Source of the DNA: Stenotrophomonas maltophilia
Lineage (GTDB): Bacteria; Pseudomonadota; Gammaproteobacteria; Xanthomonadales; Xanthomonadaceae
Reading direction: 5' to 3'
Length of the DNA: 64,000 bases
NCBI RefSeq assembly: GCF_013464485.1
Contig: NZ_RAUX01000009.1
Coordinates: 98,831-162,830 of the forward strand
Shown here: positions 62,771-64,000 of the stretch, one piece after another
Layout of the letters: each line of letters starts with the position of its first letter
Numbering within the stretch: position 1 is the stretch's first letter
Translations under genes and position numbers: made by a program
Notes under the pieces: model-generated
Told to the model about the DNA's origin: nothing
Databases searched by the model: none
What the model saw: only the letters and a program-made list of their open reading frames with translations

Positions 62771-64000
62771 ATGTCTGTGCGACTTGCGGCGTTGGCCGCG
62801 CTGGTCGCTGTGTCCGCCATCGCATGGCCGGCGCACGCGGCTGATCGACTTTCCCTGGACGAGGCGTTTGCACGCGTCGCCCAGACCCATCCAGATCTGC
62901 GCCTCTTCGGAGCGCGGCAGGACATCCTGTCCGCCGACCTGGAGCGGGCGGCCCTACGGCCGGCGTGGGTCGCCGGCGCGAGCGTCGAGAACGCCTTCGG
63001 CACCGGCGAGGCCAGCGGCCTGGACGGCGCCGAGCTCACCCTGAGCCTGGCTTCGGTCCTGGAACGCGGCGGCAAGCTCGACGCCCGCCGTACGCTGGCA
63101 CAAAGCCGCATCAATGCGCTCGCGGTCGAGCGTGAGGCACGGCGGCTCGATCTGCTGGCCGAAGTGGCACGTCGCTATCTGGCAATGGTGGCGGCGCAGC
63201 GGCAACGGGACATCGCCGAGCTTGATATCGCGCAACGGCAGCGCACCGTCGCCGGAGCGCGGCATCGCCTGCAGGCCGGCGCGTCGCCCGAATCGGTCGT
63301 GCTCACCGCGCAGGCGGCCTTGGCGCGTGCGGAATTGGACCGCGCACGAGCCGAACAACGCTTCGCCGCGACCCGACAGCACCTGGCGGCGTTATGGGGC
63401 GAGCGAGCACCGACATTCGACGTTGTAGCCGCCGATCCAACAGCGTTGCCCCAAGTCGCTTCGTTTGCCCAGCTCACCTCCACCCTGGAGCAGACACCGG
63501 AACTGGCCCAGTTCGTTGGCGAGCGCCGGATCCGTGAGGCGCGCCTGCAGCTCGCGCGTGCCGACGCCAAGGCTGACCTCGACTGGGAGGTGGGCGTGCG
63601 CCGCTTACAGGCGACCGACGACATGGCGCTGGTGGGCAGTATCTCGATGCCGTTGGGAGCGAGCCGCCGGGCGCAGCCGGAGATCCGCGCGGCCGAAGCG
63701 GAACTCACCGCACTGGAAATCGAACGCGAATCCAAAGGGTTGTCCCTGTATTCGACGTTGGCCGAAGCGCACGGGCGCTACCTCACGGCACAGCTGGAGG
63801 TGGACCGGCTGGGCACCGACGTGCTGCCCAAGCTCGCCAAAGCCGAAGCCGCGGCGGAACGCGCCTACCGCGCCGGCGCCATCAGCTACCTGGAATGGGC
63901 GCAGCTGCAGTCGGAACGCACCGCAGCCCGCAAACAGCAACTCGACGCCGCGCTGGAAGCCCAGCGCGCCCTTATCGAAATCCAGCGCCTGACCGGTGCG
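62771..64000 (+). CDS. CzcC-like outer-membrane factor (TolC family), 3' truncated by window end
   Basis: The frame from the ATG at 62771 is open to the right edge, 410 codons. A signal peptide (ending 'PAHAADR') is followed by an OEP-type helical domain ('RLSLDEAFARVAQTHPDLRL', 'AEVARRYLAMVAAQRQRDI', 'GSISMPLGASRRAQPEIRAA'). This matches the CzcC-type outer-membrane factor of a heavy-metal RND pump; czcB/czcA-like genes would be expected beyond 64000. A TTTCC stretch precedes the ATG. There is no lipobox. Confidence 0.82.
   Translation, partial: MSVRLAALAALVAVSAIAWPAHAADRLSLDEAFARVAQTHPDLRLFGARQDILSADLERAALRPAWVAGASVENAFGTGEASGLDGAELTLSLASVLERGGKLDARRTLAQSRINALAVEREARRLDLLAEVARRYLAMVAAQRQRDIAELDIAQRQRTVAGARHRLQAGASPESVVLTAQAALARAELDRARAEQRFAATRQHLAALWGERAPTFDVVAADPTALPQVASFAQLTSTLEQTPELAQFVGERRIREARLQLARADAKADLDWEVGVRRLQATDDMALVGSISMPLGASRRAQPEIRAAEAELTALEIERESKGLSLYSTLAEAHGRYLTAQLEVDRLGTDVLPKLAKAEAAAERAYRAGAISYLEWAQLQSERTAARKQQLDAALEAQRALIEIQRLTGA

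Larger units (their letters stand above)
56796..64000. mobile_element. Tn3-family transposon with metal-resistance cargo (left part; right end beyond window)
   Basis: The Tn3-type transposase gene, a tyrosine recombinase gene and a MerR/CDF/CzcC-like cargo lie together from 56950 to the window end. A candidate left terminal repeat lies at 56796-56842. The right end and any target-site duplication are outside the window, so the limits are provisional. The direction is transposase at the left, cargo at the right. Confidence 0.7.

Noticed and set aside
1-64000. tRNA, rRNA and CRISPR arrays
   Set aside because: No cloverleaf with a GTTCRA loop, rRNA segment or regular repeat-spacer pattern was seen on reading; a covariance search was not possible.

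Overview
The window looks like a chromosomal stretch of a Stenotrophomonas (S. maltophilia complex) or a close xanthomonad. The supports are high GC throughout, short GTAG-headed palindromes of the type known as SMAG elements in S. maltophilia, several TonB receptor/PepSY iron-uptake loci, RND efflux and dense metal-resistance genes. No rRNA, tRNA or CRISPR array was recognised. The species assignment is inference from content, not from a marker gene.

Layout. 1-8.1 kb: the end of a serine hydrolase, a secreted trypsin-like protease, and a Fur-box-headed iron-uptake locus (FecI-like sigma factor, FecR-like anti-sigma, STN-type TonB siderophore receptor, and a PepSY protein fused to a DUF3649-like module). 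8.1-13.6 kb: a TPR protein and a methionine cluster (MesD-type methionine synthase, MesX/DUF1852, flavin reductase, divergent MetR-like LysR, MTHFR-like protein). 13.9-23.6 kb: a metallo-beta-lactamase-fold hydrolase, a chloroperoxidase-like hydrolase, an ECF41 (SigJ-like) sigma-factor locus with two exact TGTCACA-N16-CGTC promoters, a LysR regulator coupled to a minimal sigma-region-4 protein, an NmrA-like reductase, an Ohr peroxidase and a class-II UvrA paralogue. 23.6-26.0 kb: a secreted protease broken at a poly-G tract, a small secreted protein and a pseudogene scrap. 26.2-30.8 kb: a second Fur-box-headed iron locus (TonB receptor, DUF3325, DUF3649, PepSY). 30.8-34.0 kb: a metal-type MerR regulator between two MerR-type promoters, one for a CDF exporter and one for a TonB receptor. 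34-36.6 kb: unknown lipoprotein, membrane and secreted proteins, and an unusually structured leader.

37-48 kb is accessory in character. It holds an internally deleted IS3-family element and a cluster for reactive carbonyls and quinones (DJ-1/PfpI-like protein, alpha/beta hydrolase, acetoacetate-decarboxylase-like pseudogene, coniferyl-aldehyde-type dehydrogenase, NAD(P)-binding protein, quinone oxidoreductase) with two MerR paralogues. Four promoters there share one architecture: -35, a 19-bp spacer carrying TTAAA...CTTYAA, and -10. They look like one regulon. A stand-alone nuoD copy follows, with two TetR regulators. 48.9-54.6 kb is an RND efflux operon (adaptor, pump, outer-membrane factor, TetR) divergent from an AraC regulator.

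56.8 kb to the right edge is the left part of a Tn3-family transposon. Its transposase, tyrosine recombinase and a MerR regulator lie in one co-oriented, partly overlapping series. Divergent from them run a CDF exporter, a small His/Cys-rich exported protein and a CzcC-like outer-membrane factor cut by the window end.
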